Positions 45,522-55,559 of a stretch of DNA of 61,213 nt are shown in pieces. Below the pieces are notes generated by a model. It had not been told where the DNA came from. It worked only from the letters and a program-made list of their open reading frames with translations, and did no database searches. The DNA comes from Deinococcus aquatilis DSM 23025 (GTDB lineage: Bacteria; Deinococcota; Deinococci; Deinococcales; Deinococcaceae): the NCBI RefSeq assembly GCF_000378445.1, contig NZ_KB899722.1:1-61213 (forward strand). Direction: 5' to 3'. Positions within the stretch are counted from its first letter, which is position 1, and each line of letters starts with the position of its first letter. The translations under genes were made by a program, and so were the position numbers.

Positions 45522-46541
45522 TTACGCCGCCGTTTTCGGGCCTTCTCCACGGGTTTTCCAGAGGCTGACCAGAATGCCGCCTGCCAGAATGCTCAGCGTC
45601 ACCGCGAGGCTGATGGCCGGGTCCATCTTGCCGTAAAACTGCGTGTAGAAGATTTTACCGCCGATAAAGACCAACACCAGCGCCAGCGCGGGCTTGAGGG
45701 CCTCGAAGCGGTGAACGAGGGCGGCGAGGGCAAAGTAGAGCGCCCGCAGGCCCAGAATGGCGAAAATGTTGCTGGTGTACACGAGGAACGGGTCCTGGGT
45801 GATGGCGAACACGGCGGGAATCGAGTCTACCGCGAAGACCACATCCGCCGTTTCGACGATCAGGAGGGCCAGCAACAGCGGCGTGGCGTGCAGGCGCAGG
45901 CGGCCAGCGGCGTCGGGCAGGCGGGTCAGGAACTTCTGGCCGTCCAGTTTGGGGCTGATGGGCACAAAGCGCCGCAGCACACGCACCATCATGTGGTTGG
46001 ACAGGTCAGGGGCTTCCGATTCCTTTTCTTTGGTCAGCAGCAGTTTGATGCCCGTGAGCAGCAGGAACGCGCCGAAAATCCACATGATCCAGTCGAATTG
46101 CGTGACCAGCGCCGTGCCCAGTCCGATCATGATGCCGCGCAGCACGATAACGCCCAGAATGCCCCAGAACAGGACGCGGTGTTGCAGGTGACGCGGAATG
46201 GCGAGCGCTCCGAAAATCACGCTGATGACGAAGACGTTATCGAGGGCCAGTGCCTTTTCGACGGCAAAGGCGGTGAGGTACGAGATGCCGCTCTGTGCGC
46301 CCAGCGTGTACCAGACCCACCCGCCGAACACCAGCGCCACGCCGATATAGAACAGGCTGAGCTTGAGGCTGGCGCTGATGCTGATTTCCTGCGGATGCTC
46401 CGCGCCGTTTGCCACTGCTTTTTTCTCGCGGCGTTTGCCCAGCACCCCGAGGTCGAAGGCCAGAAGCGAGACCACCAGCGTCATAAAGACCAGCCACATC
46501 CAGGCGGGCTTGCCGAGCCACAACTCATACAAGAATTCCAT
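45522..46541 (-). CDS. TerC/Alx-family membrane protein
   Basis: A 339-residue protein with about seven to nine helices. The family region VEKALALDNVFVISVIF and ETADVVFAVDSIPAVFAIT with acidic membrane residues is clear. TerC/Alx proteins are linked to manganese export and metalation of secreted enzymes. AAAGGAG lies before the ATG. The long leader carries a candidate yybP-ykoY manganese riboswitch, which fits this role. Confidence 0.9.
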   Translation of the reverse strand: MEFLYELWLGKPAWMWLVFMTLVVSLLAFDLGVLGKRREKKAVANGAEHPQEISISASLKLSLFYIGVALVFGGWVWYTLGAQSGISYLTAFAVEKALALDNVFVISVIFGALAIPRHLQHRVLFWGILGVIVLRGIMIGLGTALVTQFDWIMWIFGAFLLLTGIKLLLTKEKESEAPDLSNHMMVRVLRRFVPISPKLDGQKFLTRLPDAAGRLRLHATPLLLALLIVETADVVFAVDSIPAVFAITQDPFLVYTSNIFAILGLRALYFALAALVHRFEALKPALALVLVFIGGKIFYTQFYGKMDPAISLAVTLSILAGGILVSLWKTRGEGPKTAA

Positions 46542-46603
46542 CAGCGGTACTCCTTTGGGGGAGCGCCACACGGGGAAGCCGGACGAGGGGCCAACACGAA
46601 TGC

Positions 46604-46750
46604 GGGCCAGACATCAACGGACAAGTCACCATGTGGCGATCCTGTCCGGGTCTGGCCCTTACTGCGCGTGACGGAGCAACTTTATTGCTCGTAATGACGT
46701 CCACACGCTCCCTATCTGCCTGAACAGACAGGGCGGTTACTCCCCCGGAG
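46604..46750 (-). ncRNA. Candidate yybP-ykoY manganese riboswitch
   Basis: On the minus strand the leader contains GGGGGAGTAACC (complement of 46735-46746), the hallmark GGGGAGUA of the yybP-ykoY class. It ends with GGGCCAGAC (complement of 46650-46658) pairing over 9 bp with GTCTGGCCC (complement of 46604-46612), and an inner GGACA/TGTCC stem. The next gene is terC/alx-like, the typical partner. I rely on motif and context, not a covariance search. Confidence 0.6.
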
Positions 46751-46957
46751 TTGAGAACAGTGAATCATCTGGGAGCGCGAATCTGTGTGGTCTGGACTAC
46801 AGAGTCGGACGCGGCTCAAGAGCGAGTAAAGATGGCCGCAGATCATGAATCTCAAGGTGCGTACTGGACACATCAGCCACCAGACGCACCGAGGGCTGCG
46901 CCTTCACCACTGATCTGCCCCTATCAGCGTGGGCTGAGGAGCGCCGTAACGGTGAAA
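46751..46957. other. Region between terC leader and mutS
   Basis: About 200 bases between the start of the terC leader and the mutS stop hold the terC promoter, in the stretch after 46750 on the minus strand, but no clear -35/-10 pair is picked out. No gene is visible. Confidence 0.3.
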
Positions 46958-49504
46958 TCATGCATTGGCCTTGCCGCCCACCAACGCCCGCTGCCAGCCG
47001 TGCAGCACCTCCAGCGCCTGCATGGGCGTCAGTCGGCTGAGATCCAGAGTTGCCAGTTCGCGGTTCAGCTTCTGATCGTCGCCCTGCGTGTTCAGCGCCG
47101 TGAGCAGGCGGGCGGCGCGGGCAGTGACGGGGGCGGGCAACCCGGCGAGGCGGGCCACCTCCACGCCGTAGCTCTGGCGGGCCGCACCGGGAATGACCTG
47201 ATGGTAAAAGGTCAGGCTTCCGGCATCGGCGTCCTCCTCGGCGGCCACATGCAGGTTGATCAGGCCCGGAAGGTCGGTTTCCAGCCGCGTGAGTTCAAAG
47301 TAATGGGTGGCAAACAGCGTGTGGGCGCGGGTGGAATGCAGATGCTCCAGCGCTGCCTGCGCGATGGCGAGGCCGTCAAGGGTACTCGTGCCGCGCCCCA
47401 CTTCATCCAGAATAATCAGGCTGCGGGGCGTGGCGGCGTGCAGGATGGCCGCGAGTTCGCTCATTTCGACCATGAATGTGGAGCGGCCCCCGGCAAGGTC
47501 GTCGCTGGCCCCGATGCGGGTATGAATGGCGTCGTACACGGGCAACTCGGCGCGGTCTGCGGGCACAAAGGAGCCGATCTGGTGCAGCAGCGCACACAGC
47601 GCCACCGTGCGGAGGTAGGTACTTTTGCCCGCCATGTTCGGCCCGGTCAGCAGCAGCGCAAAGCGCGAGTCGTCCAGCAGGGCGTCGTTGGGCACGAAGC
47701 GGCCCCGCGCACTCCGCTCGACCACCGGATGCCGTGCCTGCACGATCCGCGCAAAGCCCGACACCGTTTCCGGGCGCGTCCAACCCCGTTCCACCGCGAT
47801 TTCCGCGAGGGCCGACAGCACATCGAGGTCAGCGGCGGCTCCGGCAGCTTCCAGCAGTGCGTCGGCGTGCATGGCGAGGCCGTCGCGCAGGCTGGTAAAG
47901 ACTTCTTGCTCTAAGCGTCCGGCGGCTCCCTCCAGCCGCGCAATTTCGCGTTCATGGTCGCGCATGTCAGGGCGGGTAAAGCGGGCGCGGTCTTTGAGGG
48001 TGGCGATCTGGCGGTAATCGGGCGGCACTTTGCCGAGATGCGCCGACGTGACCTCCAGAAAGTACCCGAACACGTTGTTAAAGCCCACTTTCAGGCTGCC
48101 GATCCCCGTGCGCTCCCGCTCCGAAAGCTCCAGCGTGGCGATCCATTCGCGGTGGGCCAGGGCTTCGGCCTTCAGTTGATCGAGTTCGGGATGAAAGCCG
48201 CCCCGGATCAGGCCGCCGTCGCCTGCCCGCATCGGCGGGTCTTCGACGAGTGCGGCGCGAATCTGCAAGACGACTTCCGGCAGGCCGTTCACGCGGGCAC
48301 GCACGCCGCCCAGCAGCCCCTCGTGACCCTCCAGCAAGCGGGCCGCCTCGGGCAACAGATCGAGGGTACGGGCCAGAGACGCCACCTCACGCGGGTTGGC
48401 GCGGCGGGTCGCCACACGGGCGGCGAGGCGTTCGAGGTCGTGGGCGCGGTACAGCAGGGCACGCACCGCCCCGCGCAGGTCGGCGGCCCGCGTCAGGGTT
48501 TCCACGGCGTCCAGACGCGCCCGCACGCTCAATTCATCCAGCAGAGGCGCACGCAGCCACGCCCGCAGCCTGCGCCGCCCGCCTGCCGTGCGCGTTTCGC
48601 TGAGTACGTCCATCAGGGTCATGCCCTGCGGAGCCTGCGGCGCGAAGATTTCCAGCGCCCGCGTCGCCGCATCGGGCAGGCGCATGTGTGCCCCCGGCTC
48701 AAATCTGAGTACCCGCCGCACCATCTCCAGACGGCCCTGCTGGGTGGCCCGCGCATAGCCCAGCACCGCGCCGCACGCCCGCACCAGCGCAGCATTGTTC
48801 AGGGTTCCGGGCACCTCGCCCAGCACGGTCTGCAACTCATGGCGGGCCGCGACTTCCTCAAAGTTGCCGGGAGACAGCATCGCCGGAAAGCGGGCCTGAA
48901 AATCGGCCATCAGCGCGGCGTTTCCGGCCAGTTCGGGGGCCAGCAGCACCTCCCGCGCCCGCCAGCGCCCCAGTTCGTCGTACAGCACCGAGCGGGTATG
49001 GAAAGCGGCGCAGCGAAACTCGCCCGTGGACACGTCCAGCAGGGCCAGCGCGTAGCCGTCTCCGGTGGCAACGGCAGCCAGATAATTCTCGTCGGCGGTC
49101 AGGTGCCGCTCTTCGGTGACGGTGCCGGGAGTCAGCAGTTGCGTGACCTTGCGGTCCACGAGTGCGCCGCCGGGTTCCTCGATCTGGTCGGCCACTGCCA
49201 CGCGCACGCCTGCCTGCAACAGCCGTTCCACGTTGTTGTCCAGCGTCCGTAGAGGAATTCCGGCCATCGGCGTGGAAAAGTCGCGGCTGCTCTTGTGGGT
49301 CAGCGCAATCCCCAGCAGCCGCGACAGGCGTTCGGCATCTTCGCCAAAGGTTTCATAAAAATCGCCGCACTGAAACAGCAGCAGCGCGTTGGGAAGCTGG
49401 GTTTCCACCTCATCGCGCATCTGTACGTATTGCGTCAGCATCGGCGGCAACGGGCCGTGACCCGTGCCTTTCAACACGCCCTGCGGAACTTCTCTGGGAC
49501 TCAC
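46958..49504 (-). CDS. mutS: DNA mismatch repair protein MutS
   Basis: An 848-residue mismatch-recognition ATPase. The mismatch-reading Phe-Tyr-Glu is at 49-51 (CGDFYETF); the Walker A GPNMAGKST is near 622-630, followed by FMVEMSELAAILHAA, LIILDEVGRGTSTLDGLAIA and THYFELTRLE. GTG 49504 stands six bases after TAAACT, a leaderless arrangement. mutL is about 4.3 kb away on the other strand. No RDRM-like palindrome is visible upstream. Confidence 0.97.
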   Translation of the reverse strand: MSPREVPQGVLKGTGHGPLPPMLTQYVQMRDEVETQLPNALLLFQCGDFYETFGEDAERLSRLLGIALTHKSSRDFSTPMAGIPLRTLDNNVERLLQAGVRVAVADQIEEPGGALVDRKVTQLLTPGTVTEERHLTADENYLAAVATGDGYALALLDVSTGEFRCAAFHTRSVLYDELGRWRAREVLLAPELAGNAALMADFQARFPAMLSPGNFEEVAARHELQTVLGEVPGTLNNAALVRACGAVLGYARATQQGRLEMVRRVLRFEPGAHMRLPDAATRALEIFAPQAPQGMTLMDVLSETRTAGGRRRLRAWLRAPLLDELSVRARLDAVETLTRAADLRGAVRALLYRAHDLERLAARVATRRANPREVASLARTLDLLPEAARLLEGHEGLLGGVRARVNGLPEVVLQIRAALVEDPPMRAGDGGLIRGGFHPELDQLKAEALAHREWIATLELSERERTGIGSLKVGFNNVFGYFLEVTSAHLGKVPPDYRQIATLKDRARFTRPDMRDHEREIARLEGAAGRLEQEVFTSLRDGLAMHADALLEAAGAAADLDVLSALAEIAVERGWTRPETVSGFARIVQARHPVVERSARGRFVPNDALLDDSRFALLLTGPNMAGKSTYLRTVALCALLHQIGSFVPADRAELPVYDAIHTRIGASDDLAGGRSTFMVEMSELAAILHAATPRSLIILDEVGRGTSTLDGLAIAQAALEHLHSTRAHTLFATHYFELTRLETDLPGLINLHVAAEEDADAGSLTFYHQVIPGAARQSYGVEVARLAGLPAPVTARAARLLTALNTQGDDQKLNRELATLDLSRLTPMQALEVLHGWQRALVGGKANA

Positions 49505-49645
49505 CCGCTCAGTTTACGTGCCGAGCAGATTGAGACGGCGAGATGAGGCACGTTGGAGCATGAACCCGGTTATGCCGAAATCTCCACCCTTATCTGCCGC
49601 GCTGACAGAGGCGTGTCAGAGCGCGGCAGCCATGCTGAACGGTAT

Positions 49646-50332
49646 ATGGGACTGCTGATGACTTTGCTGGTGGTGGGTGCGGTGCTGGTGGTGCTGGCCG
49701 TCATCCTGGCTGCGCGTGCCGGGGGCATGGGCCGGACGCCCTCGGCCAGTTCCAAGCAGCGCTCTGCTTCTGCTCCACCCAGCCCTCTTCCGGCCAAACA
49801 GTTGCCGCAGGGTCAGGTTCGCTTTTCTACCGCCGAGACCGAACGCCAGCAGCGTCTGCGCGAGCAGGAAGAAGCCGCCAGCGTTCACCCCTCGCATGTA
49901 CCCGGCGGCATTCCCGAATCGCTGCCCATCAAGCTCAAGGGGTACTTTTTCAGCAAGAGCGAACTTGCTTTTTTCCAGACGCTGGAAGGTGCATTGCCGC
50001 AGGGCTTCCGGGTGTTTCCGAACGTGCGCCTGAACGACCTGTTCCTGATCACCGCGCCGCCACATCAGCGGCAGGGCACCTACGCCCGCTTGCGCGACAA
50101 GCACGTGGATTTTCTGATCGTGGCCCTGCCCGATTTCCGGCCCGTGTGCGCCATAGAACTGGACGGGGCCAGCCATGACCAGCCCCAGCAGCAGTACCGC
50201 GACGCCGTGAAAGACGTGGCCTTCCGCAGCGCGGGCCTGCCCCTTTTGCGCCTGCGGGCCGAGAGCAACCACACGCGCCAGAGCGTGCAAAAGCTGCTGG
50301 AAGGGTATGTGAGGCAGCGCACGGTGGCCTAG
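49646..50332 (+). CDS. Membrane-anchored DUF2726 protein
   Basis: A 228-residue protein. One N-terminal helix (LLVVGAVLVVLAVILAA), a Ser/Pro/Gln-rich linker, and a C-terminal DUF2726 domain (about 97-225). DUF2726 resembles the PD-(D/E)XK nuclease fold: KHVDFLIVALPDFRPVCAIELDG contains a D-x(n)-E-L-D arrangement. It is predicted to act on nucleic acid, though membrane-tethered. The start could also be ATG 49658. Terminator at 50365-50394. Confidence 0.8.
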   Translation: MGLLMTLLVVGAVLVVLAVILAARAGGMGRTPSASSKQRSASAPPSPLPAKQLPQGQVRFSTAETERQQRLREQEEAASVHPSHVPGGIPESLPIKLKGYFFSKSELAFFQTLEGALPQGFRVFPNVRLNDLFLITAPPHQRQGTYARLRDKHVDFLIVALPDFRPVCAIELDGASHDQPQQQYRDAVKDVAFRSAGLPLLRLRAESNHTRQSVQKLLEGYVRQRTVA

Positions 50333-50364
50333 GGGCAATCTATCTGAAGTCGGTCTGACCGCGT

Positions 50365-50394
50365 GGCCCGCCCAATTCTGAGGCGGGTCTTTTC
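50365..50394 (+). terminator. Terminator after the DUF2726 gene
   Basis: GGCCCGCC at 50365-50372 pairs with GGCGGGTC at 50382-50389 (one G-T), followed by TTTTC. Confidence 0.7.
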
Positions 50395-50514
50395 TGGTCT
50401 ACCGCTGCCTACCCCGAGCCTGGCAGATTCCAGACTCCCTGAAATGCAGGGCTGAACTACAGTAGAGATGAACCCAGCTTTCACCCTCTCTCCCCCACCC
50501 TGTCGAGGTTTCTC

Positions 50515-51114
50515 ATGACCGTATCCAGCGACCCACACGCCGTTCTCAGCATCAGCGCTCTGGAGGATCTGTACCCGGCCCCCAATGCCAGCGTTTCCCT
50601 GAAAGTGATAGACCACATCGATGACGGCCTGCGCGAAAGCTTGGGCCTGTCACCGCTCTGCTTTCTGGCGACGGCCAATGCCACAGGCCACCTCGACTGC
50701 TCGCCGCGTGGCGACCCTGCCGGAACCGTGCAGATCCCCGATCCACACACGCTGCTCCTCCCAGACCGCCCCGGCAACAACCGCCTCGACAGCCTGCGCA
50801 ATATCGTGGAGAACCCGGAAGTGGGCCTGATTTTTCTGCTGCCCGGTGTGAATGAAGTGGTCAGGGTGAATGGGCGTGCCCACCTCAGCACCGATCCCGA
50901 GTTGCTGGGGCGCTTCGAGGTGGCGGGCAAGTTGCCCCGTTTGGTCATCTCCGTCGCTGTGCGCGAGGCGTTTATGCACTGCCCAAGGGCATTTTCGGCA
51001 GCAGAACTGTGGAATCCGGAGCGCCACCTGACGCCAGAGCAGCGGCCTGACTTTGTCGCCATTTTTAAGGGGCATGTGGCGCGGAATACAGCGGCACAGG
51101 GACAAACTCTTTAA
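50515..51114 (+). CDS. Pyridoxamine 5'-phosphate oxidase-like flavin protein
   Basis: A 199-residue split-barrel protein of the MSMEG_1061-like group that binds FMN: CFLATANATGHLDCSPRGDP, DPHTLLLPDRPGNNRLDSL, EVGLIFLLPGVNEVVRVNGRA, PRAFSAAELW. Members reduce or bind F420/FMN-dependent substrates; the substrate is unknown. GAGG lies before the ATG. No operon partner. Confidence 0.85.
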   Translation: MTVSSDPHAVLSISALEDLYPAPNASVSLKVIDHIDDGLRESLGLSPLCFLATANATGHLDCSPRGDPAGTVQIPDPHTLLLPDRPGNNRLDSLRNIVENPEVGLIFLLPGVNEVVRVNGRAHLSTDPELLGRFEVAGKLPRLVISVAVREAFMHCPRAFSAAELWNPERHLTPEQRPDFVAIFKGHVARNTAAQGQTL

Positions 51115-51261
51115 CCATCGGAAGGAAACAGAACAGGTTCATCAAACCCTTGAACAGCGTGTTCGGCTCTGTGCGGGGCAGGGATCAGACAGTAGGCTGA
51201 GGCTGGCCTTCCCCTGCACCGCTGTTTTCCTCACCGGGAAGCCAGAGGAGACCGACTCCAG

Positions 51262-52062
51262 ATGGCCGCATCTTCAGACCGACAAGCTGAACGAAAACGC
51301 AGTAAGTCCAGAACCAAAAAGCAGTCCAAGACACCCAGCGAACGCCTGAGCAAGCTGCTGCCCGGCGTGCAGGAAGGTGACCCCAAGGCCGTTCACGAGG
51401 CCCGTAAACTGACGCGCAAGGTGGCCGCAGAGCTGGCCCTTACGGACGCCCCCAAAAAGGTGCGGCGTGCCTGGCGGGATCTGCGCCGCGCCGTGGCTCC
51501 CATCCGTGACCGGGATGCGGCGGGCGAGCATCTGCGGGTGGCTCTGGAGGAATTACAGGCACCGGCCACAGAGGTCGCGGCGTTCGAGGAGGGCTGGCAA
51601 CACCTGCGGGCCGAAGCGTTGGCGGCCCTTCATCTGTCCAAACTGACTTCCAATCTCAGCAAGGATGTACCGCGCCCAAAACACTTCAAGCGCAAAGTAA
51701 GGGCTGCATTGGCCGATCAGGGTGCACAGATTCTGGAAGCTGCCCCCAGAGTCCTGCGGGCCAGGAAGCTGGGGACCTGGCACGAATGGCGCAAGGCCCT
51801 GAAGCAGTACCGTTACACGCTGGAGCTGCTGGAACCTGCTCCCACCGCCCTGACCGACGTGCTGGATGGATTGGGCCGGTTGCAGGATGCCGAGGTGGTG
51901 CTGGACATCCTGGCCTCAGAAACGTGGTTGCCTCATTCCAGAGATGCCCTGATAGCCCGTGAGAAGGAGGCACGGAAAGACGCACAGCGGAAGGTCAGAC
52001 AGGCCTGGCCCGCACTGGAGGCACAGTTGCAGAACAAGCTTCTGGCAGAAAAAACGACCTGA
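51262..52062 (+). CDS. CHAD-domain protein
   Basis: A 266-residue basic protein with an N-terminal Lys/Arg-rich tail. The CHAD helices have the conserved histidines in VHEARKLTRKVAAEL and TWHEWRKALKQYRYTLEL. CHAD binds polyphosphate, so it may be a polyphosphate-binding protein (phasin-like). It stands alone; polyphosphate glucokinase is in the same window but 7 kb away. AGGAG lies before the ATG. Confidence 0.9.
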   Translation: MAASSDRQAERKRSKSRTKKQSKTPSERLSKLLPGVQEGDPKAVHEARKLTRKVAAELALTDAPKKVRRAWRDLRRAVAPIRDRDAAGEHLRVALEELQAPATEVAAFEEGWQHLRAEALAALHLSKLTSNLSKDVPRPKHFKRKVRAALADQGAQILEAAPRVLRARKLGTWHEWRKALKQYRYTLELLEPAPTALTDVLDGLGRLQDAEVVLDILASETWLPHSRDALIAREKEARKDAQRKVRQAWPALEAQLQNKLLAEKTT

Positions 52063-52079
52063 CAGAACAGCGAACTGAG

Positions 52080-52110
52080 CAGGCCCGCCTCCTCTTCAGA
52101 AGCGGGCCTG
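52080..52110. terminator. Hairpin between the CHAD gene and the small minus-strand gene
   Basis: CAGGCCCGC at 52080-52088 pairs with GCGGGCCTG at 52102-52110. No T-tract on either side; it lies between convergent genes. Confidence 0.5.
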
Positions 52111-52141
52111 TTGGCGGTATAATTCTCTGTTATTCGGCCTG

Positions 52142-52258
52142 TTATTCGTCGCAACCCAGGGCACGCAGCAGGTCCAGTTCGGTAATGGGAGGCCATACTT
52201 TCTTGACAGGGGCGGGACGAGGGCGGCGACCAAATAGGCGGGAAAAGAATGCAGTCAT
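52142..52258 (-). CDS. Small hypothetical protein, 38 residues
   Basis: A 38-residue frame, MTAFFSRLFGRRPRPAPVKK then VWPPITELDLLRALGCDE. GAGGTGCTT precedes the ATG at good spacing, and the sequence starts with a hydrophobic helix followed by basic and acidic parts, unlike random translation. No family is recognised; a membrane-associated or regulatory peptide is possible. Confidence 0.6.
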   Translation of the reverse strand: MTAFFSRLFGRRPRPAPVKKVWPPITELDLLRALGCDE

Positions 52259-52452
52259 AAGCACCTCGTTGACGACGAGAGAAGCGGTGGGGTGCACGAT
52301 CACGGATAATCTGATGAACGTCTTATCTTAGCCTAAGGTTTCTTCATGATAATCGGATCCATGACTGGCTGGTGTGACTTAATTAACATTGGCAGCTTGA
52401 ACCGTGTTTCAAAACCGCCGGAGAGGAGACGCCGCGCTCTACCATGCCTGGT

Positions 52453-52818
52453 ATGGCCTACGACCCCCGAATGGCGTTTGATCCTGAACGCAAAATGACT
52501 GATGGAGATGTGCAGGACCTGAAACCCGACGGTTGGTGGGGCGGCGAGGGCACCCTGTTCCGTGATGTTGCCTTTGACAGCTATCAGGAGGGTGTGGATT
52601 TCGCCGTACAGGTGGCGGCACTGGCTGAAGCGCAGGGTCATCACCCAGACATCACCATCCATTACCGCCGCGTGAAACTGAGTTACTTCACGCATGATGC
52701 GGGAGGCGTCACGATGGCCGACATCGAGGGCGCACGGGCCGTCAACGAACTGATTGCGGCGCTGGGTCAGGCCGACCAGAACAGCGCTGATCCAAGCAAG
52801 GGTGCCACCGCCGGGTGA
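52453..52818 (+). CDS. Pterin-4a-carbinolamine dehydratase
   Basis: A 121-residue enzyme: LAEAQGHHPDITIHYRRVKL and TMADIEGARAVNEL are the family signature. It recycles tetrahydropterin for aromatic amino acid hydroxylases. ATG 52453 stands seven bases after TACCAT; an ATG three codons earlier lies inside that -10 box. The stop overlaps the next gene's GTG by four bases. Confidence 0.9.
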   Translation: MAYDPRMAFDPERKMTDGDVQDLKPDGWWGGEGTLFRDVAFDSYQEGVDFAVQVAALAEAQGHHPDITIHYRRVKLSYFTHDAGGVTMADIEGARAVNELIAALGQADQNSADPSKGATAG

Positions 52819-53288
52819 AGCTCTCTATTCCTGATGCCGACGTGCTGTGGGACAGCTTGCCCGGCTCACGCAAACATGCATTGATCGTCACCGTTGCGCC
52901 GGGTGATCTGGACGACCTTTCGCACGTCAACAACACGGTGTATCTGGCGTGGTGCGAGCAGGCAGCCCGCGCTCACGCCCTGTCTCTCGGCATGGGCACC
53001 GACGCCCTGATGGCGCTGGGGGCCGTTCCAGTGGCCCGCCAACACGTCATCGATTACCACAAGCCTGCCCTGCTGGGTGACCGCGTACGCGTTCGCACCG
53101 CCCTGACCACCTCTGTGGGCGTGCGGAGCGTGCGGGCCTATACCCTTGACCGCCTGAACGACGGCGATTCGGAAGAAGCGAACGGCGTGCGCTTGGCGGA
53201 ATGTCAGACCACGTGGGTATGGGTTGACCCCGTGAGCGGCAGGCCCAAGCGCACGCCGCCGGAAGTGATAGAGCGGTTCGGATTCTAG
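52815..53288 (+). CDS. Hotdog-fold acyl-CoA thioesterase
   Basis: A 157-residue 4HBT-type thioesterase: DLSHVNNTVYLAWCEQAARAH, with the family N and E, then VIDYHKPALLGDRVRVRTAL. GTGA overlap with the dehydratase gene suggests translational coupling, an odd pairing of pterin recycling and thioesterase. Confidence 0.88.
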   Translation: MKLSIPDADVLWDSLPGSRKHALIVTVAPGDLDDLSHVNNTVYLAWCEQAARAHALSLGMGTDALMALGAVPVARQHVIDYHKPALLGDRVRVRTALTTSVGVRSVRAYTLDRLNDGDSEEANGVRLAECQTTWVWVDPVSGRPKRTPPEVIERFGF

Positions 53289-53369
53289 GCAGGCTGGTGT
53301 GCCAAGGCTCAAGCCCCGCCCAACAACACCTCTTAGACGCTCCTGCCCCCGACGCTTAGACTGCTCCCC

Positions 53370-53699
53370 ATGACTGACAACGCTCCCAACAACACCTCAG
53401 ACAAAACCATTGACGCCAATGACCGCGCCCGTCTGGACCAGATTTTTATGCAGGTCATTCTGGATGTGCAGGCACAGGCACAGCAAACGCAACCCGCACA
53501 GGCCAGCAACTTGGCGGCCATGTTCCACAAGGAACTCGTGACCGACGCGCTTCAGGGCTGCGCCATGCTGATCGCTGGATGGAATCAGGGCGTCATTGAT
53601 GAGGCGGGACTGACGCGAAGTGCCAAAGCCCTGCGCGGGCTGGAATTGCCCGAACTGGCGGCACGGCTGGAGCGGCTGCGGCAGATAGACGAGGCCTGA
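53370..53699 (+). CDS. Hypothetical protein
   Basis: A 109-residue, acidic, mainly helical protein with no signal or membrane segment (ARLDQIFMQVILDVQAQAQQ, AAMFHKELVTDALQGCAMLI). No family recognised. ATG stands seven bases after TAGACT. It precedes mutL by about 70 bases and may be co-regulated. Confidence 0.7.
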   Translation: MTDNAPNNTSDKTIDANDRARLDQIFMQVILDVQAQAQQTQPAQASNLAAMFHKELVTDALQGCAMLIAGWNQGVIDEAGLTRSAKALRGLELPELAARLERLRQIDEA

Positions 53700-53769
53700 G
53701 CTTAGGCCTGAGGCATCGCGCCCCAAACGACATTCCTGTCTGCCGCCGCGCCCTAGACTGCTCCTGATC

Positions 53770-55422
<1,653 letters not shown>

Positions 55423-55556
55423 TACGGATTCCGATTAAACACCGTGCTTTTCGGTGTTTAATCCGAGTGAAGCGAGTAGGAAAAGATACGGATTCCGGGA
55501 GATGGACGGACAGGCGGTGGGGTTCCGACTGTACGGGAATCATACGGAATCCGTAC
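55423..55556. repeat. Two-hairpin repeat, copy 2
   Basis: It begins at the mutL stop. A 12-bp hairpin (GATTAAACACCG at 55433-55444 with CGGTGTTTAATC at 55452-55463), then GAAGCGAGTAGGAAAAG, then TACGGATTCCG at 55487-55497 inverted against CGGAATCCGTA at 55545-55555. Same order as the element at 45359-45489. Confidence 0.8.
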
Positions 55557-55559
55557 AAT

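Noticed and set aside
49505..49570. RDRM upstream of mutS
   Set aside because: I searched for the ACATAA/TTATG pattern here and saw only weak half-matches.
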